NCBI GenBank assembly: GCA_016745215.1
Contig: CP050890.1
Span: 7,705,001 to 7,769,000 of the forward strand
Direction: 5' to 3'
Source: Thiohalocapsa sp. PB-PSB1
Lineage (GTDB): Bacteria; Pseudomonadota; Gammaproteobacteria; Chromatiales; Chromatiaceae
DNA: 64,000 nt
A program made the translations under genes and the position numbers. Positions 38,521 through 48,044 of this stretch are shown one piece after another. How positions within the stretch are numbered: position 1 is the first letter of the stretch; each line of letters begins with the position of its first letter. The notes beneath the pieces were generated by a model. It saw only the letters and a list, made by a program, of their open reading frames with translations. It did no database searches and was not told the DNA's origin.

Positions 38521-40884
38521 TCAGCGACGGCGCGCCTTGGCAAAGGCATCAGCCATGCTGCTTGCGGCAGATGACGATGCCGGCTGTGTCCGCTCGCGCT
38601 GCCGGTGGCCCGGACCTGGTTGTCCGCTGAATTGGCCTTTGCGTTTGTTGCCGCCGTTTTCGCCTTGTGGCTTTTGCCGGCCAGTATGCGGCCCTGCCGG
38701 CCGATCAGGCTGGTCTGGAGCGTTCTCGCCCATGCGCATGCTGAGCGCAATGCGTTTGCGTTGCAGGTCGACTTCCAGCACCTTGACTTTGACCAATTGT
38801 CCGGATTGAACGACCTCGTAGGGATCTTTGATGAAGCGATCGGCGAGCATGGAAATGTGTACTAGGCCATCCTGGTGTACGCCGATGTCGACGAATGCGC
38901 CAAAATTGGTGACATTGGTGACGCTGCCCTCCAACACCATGCCTGGCTTCAAATCCGCTAGGGTCTCAACACCATCCATGAATTGTACGGTGCGCAGCTG
39001 CGCGCGTGGATCTCGGCCGGGCTTCTCCAATTCGGCCAGGATATCGCGAATGGTTGGCTCGCCGAAGCTTTCATCGACAAACTGCCCCGGCTCGATTCGG
39101 CGCAGCATGGAGGTGTCTCCGATCAAGGCAGCAACCTTTTTGCCGGTTCGCTCGGCAATTCGCCGCACCAACGGATAGGCTTCGGGATGCACGGCGGAAG
39201 CGTCCAACGGCTCGTCACCATCGTTGATACGCAAAAAGCCCGCGCATTGCTGAAATGTCTTGTCTCCCAGACGCGGCACCTGCTTGAGCTGGACGCGGCT
39301 GCGGAAGGCGCCGTTCTGCTCACGGTAGCGCACCAAGTTTTCCGCGATACCAGGGGCAATGCCGGATACCTGCGCCAGCAATGGCACCGAGGCTATGTTG
39401 ACGTCGACGCCGACAGCATTGACACAATCCTCCACCACGGCATCCAGCGAACGCGCCAGCCCGGTCTGGTTGACATCGTGTTGGTACTGACCGACGCCGA
39501 TCGACTTAGGCTCGATCTTGACCAGTTCCGCCAGCGGATCTTGCAGCCGACGGGCGATGGACACGGCACCGCGCAACGACACGTCCAGGTCTGGGAACTC
39601 CCGCGACGCGTAATCCGACGCGGAATACACGGAGGCACCGGCCTCGTTGACCACCAGCGAACGCAGACCCAACTCCGGATGAGCTTTACTCAATTCGCGA
39701 GCGAGCTTATCGGTCTCGCGCGATGCGGTGCCATTGCCGATACTGATCAGCTTGACGCCGTGCTGCCGGGCCAACACCGCAAGCCGGGCGATGGACGCAT
39801 CCCACCGGTTTTTCGGCGCGTGCGGATAAATTGTATCTGTGTCCACCACACGACCGGTCGCATCCACCACCGCCACCTTGACGCCCGTACGCAGCCCCGG
39901 ATCAAGACCGATGGTCGGCAACCTGCCGGCCGGCGGCGCCAGCAGCAGTGCCTTCAGATTGGTTGCAAACACCCGGATCGCCTCGGCCTCGGCGGTCTCC
40001 ATCAGCCGCCCTTTGAGATCCAGATCAAGCCGCACCAGCAACTTGATACGCCAACTCTTACGAACGGTCTCGCGCAGCCAGGTATCGCCGGGCCGACCGC
40101 GCTCGGCGATACCAAAACGTTCGGCAATCAACCGCAGGTAGAGGGCATCCGCATCATCACCGTCACCGGCCAGCAGTTCCAGACTCAAGCTTCCCTGATT
40201 GCGACCACGGAACAATGCCAGCGCGCGATGCGAGGGAATCTTGCGAATCGGCTCGCGGTAATCGAAATAGTCAGAAAACTTGGCGCCTTCGTGCTGTTTG
40301 CCATCCAGGACTCGCGACACCAGGATGCCGCGTTCCCACAACAGGTTCCGTAACCGCCCGACCAGAGCCGGATCTTCGGCAAAACGCTCCATCAGGATCT
40401 GCCGGGCACCGTCTAGGGCTGCCGATAGATCGACGATACCCTTATCTGCATTGACGAAGCCAGCCGCTTGCTCCTGCGGTGATTCAGCCGGATCTGCCAG
40501 CAGTCCATCCGCTAATGGTTCCAATCCAGCCTCACGGGCAATCTGCGCCTTGCTGCGACGCTTGGGCTTGTAGGGTAGATACAGATCCTCCAATCGCTGC
40601 TTGGTGTCCGCGGACTCGATCGCGGCCCGCAATTCCGGGTTCAACTTGCCCTGCTCGTCAATTGTCTTAAGTACTGCCGCACGCCGCTCTTCGAGTTCGC
40701 GCAAATAGCCCAGACGCTGCTCCAACAGCCGCAATTGAACATCGTCCAGGCCGCCGGTGGCCTCTTTGCGGTAACGGGCGATGAAGGGCACCGTGGCACC
40801 GTCGTCGAGCAAGCCGACGGCAGCTTCAACCTGGTGTGGATGCGCTGAGAGTTCCTGACAGAGGAGCTGAAGAATGGACTGCAT
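38521..40884 (-). CDS. tex: Tex, transcription accessory / S1 RNA-binding protein
   Basis: 787 residues from the ATG at 40884 (MQSILQLLCQELSAHPHQVEAA), which lines up with E. coli YhgF; in-frame starts at 40926 and 40953 are possible. Tex-N segment VPFIARYRKEATGGLDD, YqgF-like core TIGLDPGLRTGVKVAVVD, helix-hairpin-helix region (FRSRVQLKQVPRLGDKTF), and a C-terminal S1 domain (GMVLEGSVTNVTNFGAFVDIG) followed by a ~60-residue basic Gly/Gln/Arg tail. Binds nucleic acids and affects transcription. A relic of its 5' end is repeated at 43415-43540. Confidence 0.95.
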   Translation of the reverse strand: MQSILQLLCQELSAHPHQVEAAVGLLDDGATVPFIARYRKEATGGLDDVQLRLLEQRLGYLRELEERRAAVLKTIDEQGKLNPELRAAIESADTKQRLEDLYLPYKPKRRSKAQIAREAGLEPLADGLLADPAESPQEQAAGFVNADKGIVDLSAALDGARQILMERFAEDPALVGRLRNLLWERGILVSRVLDGKQHEGAKFSDYFDYREPIRKIPSHRALALFRGRNQGSLSLELLAGDGDDADALYLRLIAERFGIAERGRPGDTWLRETVRKSWRIKLLVRLDLDLKGRLMETAEAEAIRVFATNLKALLLAPPAGRLPTIGLDPGLRTGVKVAVVDATGRVVDTDTIYPHAPKNRWDASIARLAVLARQHGVKLISIGNGTASRETDKLARELSKAHPELGLRSLVVNEAGASVYSASDYASREFPDLDVSLRGAVSIARRLQDPLAELVKIEPKSIGVGQYQHDVNQTGLARSLDAVVEDCVNAVGVDVNIASVPLLAQVSGIAPGIAENLVRYREQNGAFRSRVQLKQVPRLGDKTFQQCAGFLRINDGDEPLDASAVHPEAYPLVRRIAERTGKKVAALIGDTSMLRRIEPGQFVDESFGEPTIRDILAELEKPGRDPRAQLRTVQFMDGVETLADLKPGMVLEGSVTNVTNFGAFVDIGVHQDGLVHISMLADRFIKDPYEVVQSGQLVKVKVLEVDLQRKRIALSMRMGENAPDQPDRPAGPHTGRQKPQGENGGNKRKGQFSGQPGPGHRQRERTQPASSSAASSMADAFAKARRR

Positions 40885-40980
40885 GCGGCTGCCTGATTCG
40901 AGCTGAGTTGCGTTAGGGTCAGCCATTCTAATCGATCCTGCAGCGCCCACCATAGGGCGCTGTGACAGCCTGCACCTTTA
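40815..40980 (-). repeat. Direct repeat unit 1: 3' end of upstream gene plus tex 5' end
   Basis: 126 bases (40815-40940) align without gaps with 43415-43540, covering the first ~23 tex codons and its leader. Just upstream on the minus strand (40928-40980) is a remnant ending APYGGRCRID then TAG, matching the C-terminus of the gene at 43532 (VYGGSCRIEP). So a two-gene junction is present twice, with a 2.5-kb insert between. Confidence 0.85.
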
Positions 40981-41108
40981 TCCCGAGAGCGTGCTGGGCG
41001 GTTTGCACCCTGTATTCCCTCGAGTTTGATCTTTGCGCCCAACCAACGCGGTGATCACTGCGTTGTGCATCCAATCAGGCAGAAAGCGCAAGCGGTTGCT
41101 GCAACGGG

Positions 41109-43313
41109 TTACTGTACTGGAACAACCTGCTCCAGAGATACACCGTGTTCTATCGCTTTCGACAGCCGGGTGCTGTCGTGTTCTTCCGGCCATCGCTTAT
41201 GCAGCAGACGACGAGCTTCCCGCGTGTAGGGATCAAACTCGCTCTGTAAAAAATACAGGCTGCTTTGAGGCCCGAAAGGTAAGTCTGTCCCTTCGATCTG
41301 CATGGATGGATCGCTCGCCAGCTGAAGATACTCATTCTCGATAAAACCATAGACAAGCCGGAGTATTGCACTCCTTTTGCTGGCGGCATCGAGACCGGAT
41401 GGGGCAATAGCATGCAAGGCGTCTGCTTCCGATAAAACCACTGGCAGGGCGTCGGCAACCTTCGTCGCCGGGGCTAACAAATGCTTGACAAGCACCTCGG
41501 CGCGTTTGAGACCTCCGTAACTTGTAACTGTTGGCTCAATGTCCTCGGCAGGCAGGACATCCCAGGCTGGAAGACTCGGGGTTAGGACGCCAAGCAGCGC
41601 CTGAATTCTGTCGCGGTGGGCATTGACCAGCAAGCGCTCGGTCACCGCCTTCGAAGCCGGAGGCTCCATGAGCCGCATGATGACCGCCTCGTCCGCCAAA
41701 CGGCTGTTGCGGTCGATTTTGCATTTCGTCAAAATCCCCTGAAACGCGCTCCGAGCTTCGGCCAGTTCTAGCGGTGGCGCTTTCTGCTCTGTCAAAATCA
41801 CCGGCTTCGGATAGGTTTGATTGAACGAGGGCATTGCAAAGTCGCCATTTTGAACGCCTCGGCAATAGTCGAGGACGGCTTTGCTGGCCGATTCCTGGAT
41901 GGCTACACGCTTGCCGGTCGCATGATTGATGTGTTGTCCGTAGAGCCCGACAATCATCTTCGCATAACGGTGTTCGATGATCTTGTCTTTGCCATTGATC
42001 AGGTTGACAACGGCTTGGGTGTACACGATATCCGCCATTGGCGTCACCAGGGGAACCCATCCGATGCGTTGCTGAAGATGATCGAGTTCGGCTGCAAACA
42101 TGGCGTTTGCATTCTTCAAGTCGGTTTTATTGTAGGTGCAGACATCTTTCTGGAGTAATATCATGACCGCGGCCATTGCCCCGCCCGGAATACCCAGTTT
42201 CCAAAGTTCGAGACGTGACGGCTCGTCGACACGCAAGTCAAGCCGCTTGGCCTTCGGATCGCCTTCCTCGGCCAGGAGTTTCTCTTTCGCTCCCCAAAGC
42301 GATTCGAGCTCCTGTTCCAGCTGGGTCAGCTTATCCAAGTCAATAGGGTCAAACTGTTCCTCCATGCCATCGATTACGTCGCGAACGCTGGCATGGGCCG
42401 TGCCGCCGGACAAGGGCCATTCGACTGTTTCCACGCCCACGATTCCGCTGTCGGCGGCCACTCTTGCTGTTGCAACGGCCTGTTTGTAATTCGTGGAATG
42501 TGTATGCAGATAGACCGGCAGCCCCAAATCGGCGAGTTTTGGAATCAGCCTTGCAGCGCGATCGGGATCGAGTTGCCCCGCCATATCTTTGATGGCCAAA
42601 GAATCCAGGGTACCGCCCGCCTCTTCCGCGGCATTGATCAATTTCTTGGCATATGCCACATAGTATTCATCTGAGTACAGGGTTTCGTCGTTATACTGCC
42701 GTTCCGGCTGATAGCATAGCGCTGGTTCGATATGGATCAAATTCACGGGCTCCATATGCCGCCAGTCATCGCCGCGCTCGCTCTCGGGCAAGCTGTTGTT
42801 CGCCGCCACGCGTTCTGCTTTTTGATTATTGCGAATCGCCGCCGAGATCATACGGAAGCAGTTTTGCAGATTGTTCAGCGCATCGAACACCCGCAGTTTC
42901 ATCAGCTTTTTGTCGGGTACTCCCCCGCGTTGGGCAAAGCGCTCAACGAAGGTATCGATCACGTCCTGACCATAGGGTCTGAAGCCGACGGCGTTGACCC
43001 CGCGCCCAAGTCCGCTCAGCATGAAATCCGGGCCGAATACCTCGCGGTTAAGAGCCATGGCTTCAAATGGACTGATACCTGCAAGCATATGCTTCTGAAA
43101 GGATTGTCCCCAGAAGACTTCCGCGCCAGTAAAACCAGCTTGTTTGACTAAGGTGGCAATTCTGCGCAGCCGCGACAGTGCTTCCCCTTCTTCGCCGGTT
43201 TTCCATTCGAGAAGGGACTGGCTGACCAGCCCGAAGTAATCGTCCCACATCCCAGTGGATTGCGGTCCATCGCGAAAAGTCAGGGTGGTAATTTGAACTT
43301 TGTTCTTGGTCAT
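41109..43313 (-). CDS. Carboxyltransferase of pyruvate carboxylase / oxaloacetate decarboxylase type
   Basis: 734 residues. The TIM-barrel HMGL-like domain (about 5-290) contains TTLTFRDGPQS, the SLAIKDMAG Lys that is carbamylated in the family, and the metal-binding LPVYLHTHSTN (His-x-His). The PYC/OADA conserved domain follows (GIPGGAMAAVMILLQK; WVPLVTPMADIV). There is no C-terminal biotinyl domain and no MKM biotin site, so it must use a separate carrier. The start at 43313 (MTKNKVQITT) has GGAGCC upstream. No biotin carboxylase or carrier gene is in the window. Substrate: pyruvate or a related 2-oxo acid is plausible. Confidence 0.85.
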   Translation of the reverse strand: MTKNKVQITTLTFRDGPQSTGMWDDYFGLVSQSLLEWKTGEEGEALSRLRRIATLVKQAGFTGAEVFWGQSFQKHMLAGISPFEAMALNREVFGPDFMLSGLGRGVNAVGFRPYGQDVIDTFVERFAQRGGVPDKKLMKLRVFDALNNLQNCFRMISAAIRNNQKAERVAANNSLPESERGDDWRHMEPVNLIHIEPALCYQPERQYNDETLYSDEYYVAYAKKLINAAEEAGGTLDSLAIKDMAGQLDPDRAARLIPKLADLGLPVYLHTHSTNYKQAVATARVAADSGIVGVETVEWPLSGGTAHASVRDVIDGMEEQFDPIDLDKLTQLEQELESLWGAKEKLLAEEGDPKAKRLDLRVDEPSRLELWKLGIPGGAMAAVMILLQKDVCTYNKTDLKNANAMFAAELDHLQQRIGWVPLVTPMADIVYTQAVVNLINGKDKIIEHRYAKMIVGLYGQHINHATGKRVAIQESASKAVLDYCRGVQNGDFAMPSFNQTYPKPVILTEQKAPPLELAEARSAFQGILTKCKIDRNSRLADEAVIMRLMEPPASKAVTERLLVNAHRDRIQALLGVLTPSLPAWDVLPAEDIEPTVTSYGGLKRAEVLVKHLLAPATKVADALPVVLSEADALHAIAPSGLDAASKRSAILRLVYGFIENEYLQLASDPSMQIEGTDLPFGPQSSLYFLQSEFDPYTREARRLLHKRWPEEHDSTRLSKAIEHGVSLEQVVPVQ

Positions 43314-43414
43314 TGTGCAGGCTCCAATGAATGGAAAGTCAACCCTAATGCAGCGTACCATTCGGTAGCATCAGCTGATATTTTCTCAGCGAACGCATTT
43401 ACCTTGATCAACTC

Positions 43415-43575
43415 GAAGTCAGCTTCAATCTAGTGCGAATTTGCTGAACATTGCTGAGAGAAGGGCTGAAAAATGGATTGCATACTGCCGACTGATTCGA
43501 GCTGAGATTGCCTTAGGATTTGCTATTCTAATCAATCCAGTCGATCCGCCGGCTCGATCCGGCAGCTTCCTCCAT
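43415..43575 (-). repeat. Direct repeat unit 2: tex 5' relic
   Basis: 43415-43540 is a degenerate copy of the tex start: on the minus strand ATGCAATCC reads MQSIFQPFSQQCSANSH then a stop, compared with MQSILQLLCQELSAHPH in the intact gene. It follows the 3' end of the 43532 gene, as unit 1 does. Confidence 0.85.
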
Positions 43576-43858
43576 AGACTGCCATAATAGCCTTCAATTC
43601 GGCCAGCAGCCAGGCGCGCTCGCGAGCGTTTAGGCCCTCGGTTTCGGCCAGCTGGTGGCCGCGCTCGAGAGCCGCGATATCGTCTCCAACTCGCTTGCAG
43701 CCCCGAGCGCAAATGGCCTCGAGTCGAGCCTCGAGGATTGGTTTTTGAAGTGCTGCTGACTCGGGCATAAGCTTGCTCCGATCTGCGCCGTGCGCTGTTG
43801 ATTCAACCAGCAAGTATGCATCATACCGGCAAGCGCCGGCCAGTGCGGCAGTGTCCAT
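43532..43858 (-). CDS. Conserved hypothetical protein, once next to tex
   Basis: 108 residues (MDTAALAGACRYDAYLLVEST...). No family recognised. Mostly helical by composition, with ALERGHQLAETEGLNARERAWLLAELKAIM near the end. Support for a real gene: the last ~10 residues are repeated upstream of the intact tex (YGGRCRID versus YGGSCRIE), as expected if the gene preceded tex before a duplication. No clear ribosome site at the ATG. Divergent from the histidine kinase gene. Confidence 0.5.
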   Translation of the reverse strand: MDTAALAGACRYDAYLLVESTAHGADRSKLMPESAALQKPILEARLEAICARGCKRVGDDIAALERGHQLAETEGLNARERAWLLAELKAIMAVYGGSCRIEPADRLD

Positions 43859-43995
43859 ATCGCTGGTGTGCGGCCAGCCGGAAAATCGGGTTATTCTTGC
43901 GCGCTCCAGCGATGCACAAGCGCTGAAGTTCCGCGGTCGCCGAACCAGACCTGACAACCAAGCTCGAAGCTTACTCCCAATCGACTCTATATGCC

Positions 43996-46284
43996 ATGTA
44001 CCGCAACGCAAAGCCATTCGAATTCCAAGCTGACCAACGAACTGGCATGCGGCTCGAAGTCTCGGTGTTGTTGGGCCTTGCCACGCTGGGTCTGGTGGCG
44101 ACTTGGCTGTTGCTGGAGCGGCTGTCGCCGGCCACCACGGACAGCTCGAGCAGTCTCCAGACAACGGCGATCGAGTATCTGCTGTTCGCCTTGGCGACAC
44201 TGGCTTGGATCATTGCCGCACTGGTGGTCTGGCGGATGGTCTCGGCAATGCGTCGACAGATCCTGTTGCTGGCGGTCAGCCGGGCGCGCAATCGCGCCAT
44301 TATCGACAACATGGTGGATGGTGCGATACATATCGACGCGCACGGCCGCTTGGTCGCTCTGAACAGCGCGGCCCAACGAATGTTTCGATGCACCAGCAGC
44401 GAACTGCGCGGCCAGCCTCTGACCACCCTGTTGGCGGAGGTGAGCCGCCCTCGACTCGAGGCATTGCTGAGCATCGAGCAACCGGGTTTGCCGGCCAGCG
44501 AGCTGTTATGCCGTGCCCATGACGTAAAGGGCCGGCGCCGCAATGGCGAGGAGTTTCCGCTGTATCTTGCCATCAGCCAGGTCCAGACCAACGACTACAC
44601 GGTGTTCACGGCCATCGCTCGCGACATGACGGAAACGCGACGGCAGATCGCCGAACTCGCCGATGCACGCGATCAGGCGCTGGCTGCGGATCGCGCCAAG
44701 AGCCAGTTTCTGGCGGTCATGAGCCACGAGATCAGAACACCGATGAACGGTATTCTCGGCATGCTTGATCTGCTGCGCGATGACTCGTTGAGCCAACGCC
44801 AGATGGATTTTCTCAATACCGCGGAGAAATCCAGCAACATGTTGCTTAACATCATCAACGACATCCTCGACTTGTCCAAGATCGAGGCCGACAAATTGGA
44901 TCTGCAGGAACTCGACTTCGATCTGCGCAGCAGCATTGAGGAGGTCACCGCCCTGGTCGCGTCCAACGCCCGCGACAAACCCATTGAAATCGCAAGCTTC
45001 GTCGAGCCGGATGTGCCTGATCAGGTGCGCGGCGATCCCTATCGGGTGCGCCAAATCCTGCTCAACCTGATGGGCAATGCGGTGAAATTTACCCAACAGG
45101 GAGAGGTAGTTGCGCGGGTCAGCGCGCGACCCGATGGGCACAGCGGGGTCATTGTGCGCGTCAGTGTCAGAGATACCGGTATCGGCATCGCGCCCGATGT
45201 GGTGGACCATCTGTTCCAGCCTTTCACCCAGGCGGATGCATCGACCACGCGCCGTTTTGGCGGCACCGGGCTTGGGTTGGTCATTTCCAAACGCCTGGTC
45301 AAACTGATGGGAGGCGGTATTGGCGTCGAGAGCGTTCCGAACCAGGGCTCGACCTTTTGGTTCACCCTGCGGCTGATTAAGTCCAACAGCCCACCCCGAC
45401 ATAACAAGTGCGATTTACTTGGTGTACGGATGTTGATCGTCGATGATAATGCCACCAACCGACTCATCTTGGAAAACTATTTAGGTAACTGGGGAGCCGA
45501 AACCGAAAGCGTCGAATGCGGTGCCGATGCCTTGCTGGCTTTGCGGCGGGCAATCGACGAGGACAATCCGTTCGCGCTGGCCATCCTCGACATGCAAATG
45601 CCCGAGATGGATGGCATCGAGCTTGCCCAACGCATCAAAAACGAAAGCTCACTCGTCGCCGTACGTTTGTTAATGCTGAGTTCGTTGGGCTATCCAGGTG
45701 CGGACGCACGTCGCGCCGGCATTGGCGTCAGTCTGCTGAAGCCGGTCCGACAGGGTTTGCTGCACGATGCCGTGGTCAAAGTGCTGGAAATGCCAGACCC
45801 GGCAGCCGACATCCCGGCGCCACCCGCAGCCAAACCGCGCTGGCGTTTCAATGCCAGGGTCTTGATCGCCGAGGACAATGCGGTGAATCAGAAGGTATTG
45901 ACTATGATGCTGAACCGCCTTGGCATCGAGGTCAATGCGGTGGTCAATGGCAAGCTCGCCGTCGATATGCTGCGCAACGGGCACAACTACGATTTGGTTT
46001 TTATGGATGTCCAGATGCCGGTTATGGGAGGCCATGAGGCGACCCAACAGATTCGTGTACGTGAAATCCCCAGCGGCGGGCATCGGCTCCCGATCATCGC
46101 GATGACCGCATCAGTGACCAGCAGCGACCAGAATGCCTGTATCAACGCCGGCATGGACGACTTCGTTCCCAAGCCGGTGAAGAAGGAACAGCTAGAAGAA
46201 ATCCTGCTGCGCTGGCTGCCGGAAAAAGCCGAGTCGGCAACAGATTCATCATCCGCACAGGGGATGCGGGCGGGCAGCGAGTAG
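43996..46284 (+). CDS. Hybrid sensor histidine kinase with two receiver domains
   Basis: 762 residues. Two membrane helices (about 22-41 and 58-82) enclose a very short periplasmic loop; then a PAS domain (about 98-210: RAIIDNMVDGAIHIDAHGRLV), HisKA with SHEIRTPMNGILGM (phospho-His), HATPase with NLMGNAVKFT, DTGIGI and GGTGLGLVISKRLV, and two receivers: LIVDDNATNR/LAILDMQMPEMDG and LIAEDNAVNQK/DLVFMDVQMPVMGG, each with the C-terminal Lys (LLKP, PKP). BarA-like without an HPt domain, so phosphate must leave via a separate HPt protein. Signal unknown. A family-A MITE lies 7 bases after the stop. Confidence 0.93.
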   Translation: MYRNAKPFEFQADQRTGMRLEVSVLLGLATLGLVATWLLLERLSPATTDSSSSLQTTAIEYLLFALATLAWIIAALVVWRMVSAMRRQILLLAVSRARNRAIIDNMVDGAIHIDAHGRLVALNSAAQRMFRCTSSELRGQPLTTLLAEVSRPRLEALLSIEQPGLPASELLCRAHDVKGRRRNGEEFPLYLAISQVQTNDYTVFTAIARDMTETRRQIAELADARDQALAADRAKSQFLAVMSHEIRTPMNGILGMLDLLRDDSLSQRQMDFLNTAEKSSNMLLNIINDILDLSKIEADKLDLQELDFDLRSSIEEVTALVASNARDKPIEIASFVEPDVPDQVRGDPYRVRQILLNLMGNAVKFTQQGEVVARVSARPDGHSGVIVRVSVRDTGIGIAPDVVDHLFQPFTQADASTTRRFGGTGLGLVISKRLVKLMGGGIGVESVPNQGSTFWFTLRLIKSNSPPRHNKCDLLGVRMLIVDDNATNRLILENYLGNWGAETESVECGADALLALRRAIDEDNPFALAILDMQMPEMDGIELAQRIKNESSLVAVRLLMLSSLGYPGADARRAGIGVSLLKPVRQGLLHDAVVKVLEMPDPAADIPAPPAAKPRWRFNARVLIAEDNAVNQKVLTMMLNRLGIEVNAVVNGKLAVDMLRNGHNYDLVFMDVQMPVMGGHEATQQIRVREIPSGGHRLPIIAMTASVTSSDQNACINAGMDDFVPKPVKKEQLEEILLRWLPEKAESATDSSSAQGMRAGSE

Positions 46285-46290
46285 AGCCCC

Positions 46291-46429
46291 CTAGTGCAGC
46301 GGTGCGGATGTCCCGCTACCGTTTCTGCTGTTTGTGGTTGTCGTAATCGTTGTCATTGTCCTACTCGCTCATCGTGGGTTATCGATGACGACTGCAAACG
46401 GTCTCGCGACTTGCGCAGCAGAGCACTGG
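46291..46429 (+). mobile_element. Family-A MITE, copy 3
   Basis: 139 bp, CTAGTGCAGCGGTGCGGA to GCAGCAGAGCACTGG; the right CTAG has changed to CTGG. Interior hexamer tract differs in unit number from copies 1 and 2. Lies between the kinase stop and uppP. Confidence 0.85.
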
Positions 46430-46544
46430 CGATACCAGCCGCGCCGTGCACCGCCTGTTCTATGTCAACTAAACTGAAAAAACGGACCTACATTCACTTA
46501 ACCTGCTGTAATCCAGACCAGCACCTGACTCCGAGACGCACACC

Positions 46545-47360
46545 ATGGACACGATCCAGATTGCCCTGCTCGCCTTTGTTCAAGGTTTAACCGAATTTCT
46601 GCCTATCTCCAGCTCCGGCCATCTGATCCTGGCCCCGCTTCTGTTCGGCTACCAGCTGCAGCAACTCTCATTCGACGTCGCCGTGCATTTAGGCACGCTG
46701 ACGGCAGTGGTGTTGTATTTTCGCCGCGACCTGGCCATCATGGCCAAAGCCATGTTTGCATCCTTCGGCCAACGCAGCATGCTGGATCGCGACGCCCATC
46801 TGGGTTGGATGATCGTCATCGCCACGTTGCCCTTGTTGGTGCTGGGGTTACCGCTCAAGGCCGTCCTTGAAGTGCTGCGTCAGGATGAACAGCTGATTGC
46901 GCTGGTCATCGCCACCACCAGCATCGGTTTCGGACTGCTGCTCTGGTATGCCGATCTCCGCGGCCTGCGCAAGCGCGACGAACACACTTTGAACTGGATC
47001 GGCGCATTGATTATCGGCTGCTTTCAGGCCGTCGCCATCATCCCCGGCACATCGCGCTCCGGCATCACGATTACGGCCGGGCTATTCCTCGGACTGACAA
47101 GACAAGCCGCATCTCGCTTTTCGTTTTTGCTGTCGATCCCGACCATTCTGCTGGCAGGGCTGATCGCCAGCAAAGACCTGATCGGCAGCACCCAACCGGT
47201 TGACTGGTACGCTCTTTGTCTTGGCGCGCTGCTGTCGTTCATCACCGCCTACCTGACCATTTACTATTTCCTGCGCTTCATCGAGCGCGTCAGCATGTTG
47301 CCGTTCGTGCTCTACCGGGTGCTGCTCGGAGGTTTGATCTTCTTGCTGGTGCTGATGTGA
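46545..47360 (+). CDS. uppP: Undecaprenyl-diphosphatase
   Basis: 271 residues, multi-pass. Recycles undecaprenyl pyrophosphate for cell-wall synthesis and gives bacitracin resistance when abundant. The two active-site motifs are complete: QGLTEFLPISSSGHLIL at about 12-28 and PGTSRSGITITAGLFLG near residue 165. MITEs bracket the gene on both sides (46291-46429 and 47364-47532), leaving about 115 bases for its promoter. Confidence 0.97.
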   Translation: MDTIQIALLAFVQGLTEFLPISSSGHLILAPLLFGYQLQQLSFDVAVHLGTLTAVVLYFRRDLAIMAKAMFASFGQRSMLDRDAHLGWMIVIATLPLLVLGLPLKAVLEVLRQDEQLIALVIATTSIGFGLLLWYADLRGLRKRDEHTLNWIGALIIGCFQAVAIIPGTSRSGITITAGLFLGLTRQAASRFSFLLSIPTILLAGLIASKDLIGSTQPVDWYALCLGALLSFITAYLTIYYFLRFIERVSMLPFVLYRVLLGGLIFLLVLM

Positions 47361-47363
47361 TCG

Positions 47364-47532
47364 CTAGTGCCTCGGTGCAGATGTTCCAAGACAGTCTCCG
47401 GTCGTTATCGTTATCGTTGTCGTTGTCGTTGTCGTTGTCATAATCGTCTTGGCCGAATGCTCGATAACGACTACGATTACGACAACGACAACGACAACGA
47501 ACCGCCTCGGGATTTCTGTACCGCTCCACTAG
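47364..47532 (+). mobile_element. Family-B MITE, copy 2
   Basis: 169 bp, longer than copy 1 because of extra GTTATC/GTTGTC hexamers. Starts 3 bases after the uppP stop, and its terminal CTAG supplies the TAG stop of hoxW on the other strand. Confidence 0.88.
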
Positions 47533-48044
47533 GCAGAAAGGGCCTGAATCGAAAATTGCCGGCGCGAGACCAGCCGGCATCGGCATTCGATCAGATAATC
47601 TGTAACCGCATCGAGATGATCGCGGGCAGGTGAACTCAGATCGCTTCCCAGTTCAAAGTCCACGCCGCGCACGGCCAACAGCCAGGCGTCGGGCGCCCGA
47701 CCATATAGCCGCAGCGTAATCGCCAGGAGTTCCGCGGCACCCATGGCGTGGGTGCTGTGCGACATGCCGGCATCCGGCGCGAGTCGATGTACCGCAAAGG
47801 GCGCAGCACCGTTCAGGTTGGCATCGACGACAACCAGTTGCCGCCTGGTTCGCAGATCGAGCGCATGTTCGGGCTGGAATTGAAAGTCAGTCAGCAGGTC
47901 CACGCCGGGCAGCCGACCGACCGCCTGCTCGCGCATGAGACGCTCGATCAGCAGCGGACCAAGCGCATCGTCGCCTCGGGATGGATTACCGATGCCAAAG
48001 ACCAGAATCGGCGCGGCGGCAGGTGCCGATTCGATGCGCATCAT
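47529..48044 (-). CDS. hoxW: Hydrogenase maturation endopeptidase HoxW
   Basis: 171 residues. Nickel-dependent protease that cuts the C-terminal extension of HoxH after nickel insertion. Conserved FGIGNPSRGDDALGP with the metal-binding Asp/Glu region, VVVDANLNGAAPF, and SHSTHAMGAAELL with the His ligand. Its start overlaps the hoxH stop (ATGATGA-type junction), so it is translated with the hydrogenase. Its last codons GCC TAG run into the end of a family-B MITE, so the stop codon is shared with the element's CTAG. Confidence 0.93.
   Translation of the reverse strand: MMRIESAPAAAPILVFGIGNPSRGDDALGPLLIERLMREQAVGRLPGVDLLTDFQFQPEHALDLRTRRQLVVVDANLNGAAPFAVHRLAPDAGMSHSTHAMGAAELLAITLRLYGRAPDAWLLAVRGVDFELGSDLSSPARDHLDAVTDYLIECRCRLVSRRQFSIQALSA

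Noticed and set aside
40953..41042. Longer tex start or a separate upstream gene
   Set aside because: The region is the remnant of the duplicated upstream gene end and has no intact start.
43859..44200. N-terminal extension of the 43532 gene
   Set aside because: It would run into the opposite-strand kinase gene and has low-complexity composition; the ATG at 43858 is more sensible.
47400..47500. Second CRISPR-like array of GTTGTC units
   Set aside because: Units are pure 6-bp tandem repeats without spacers, inside a MITE.
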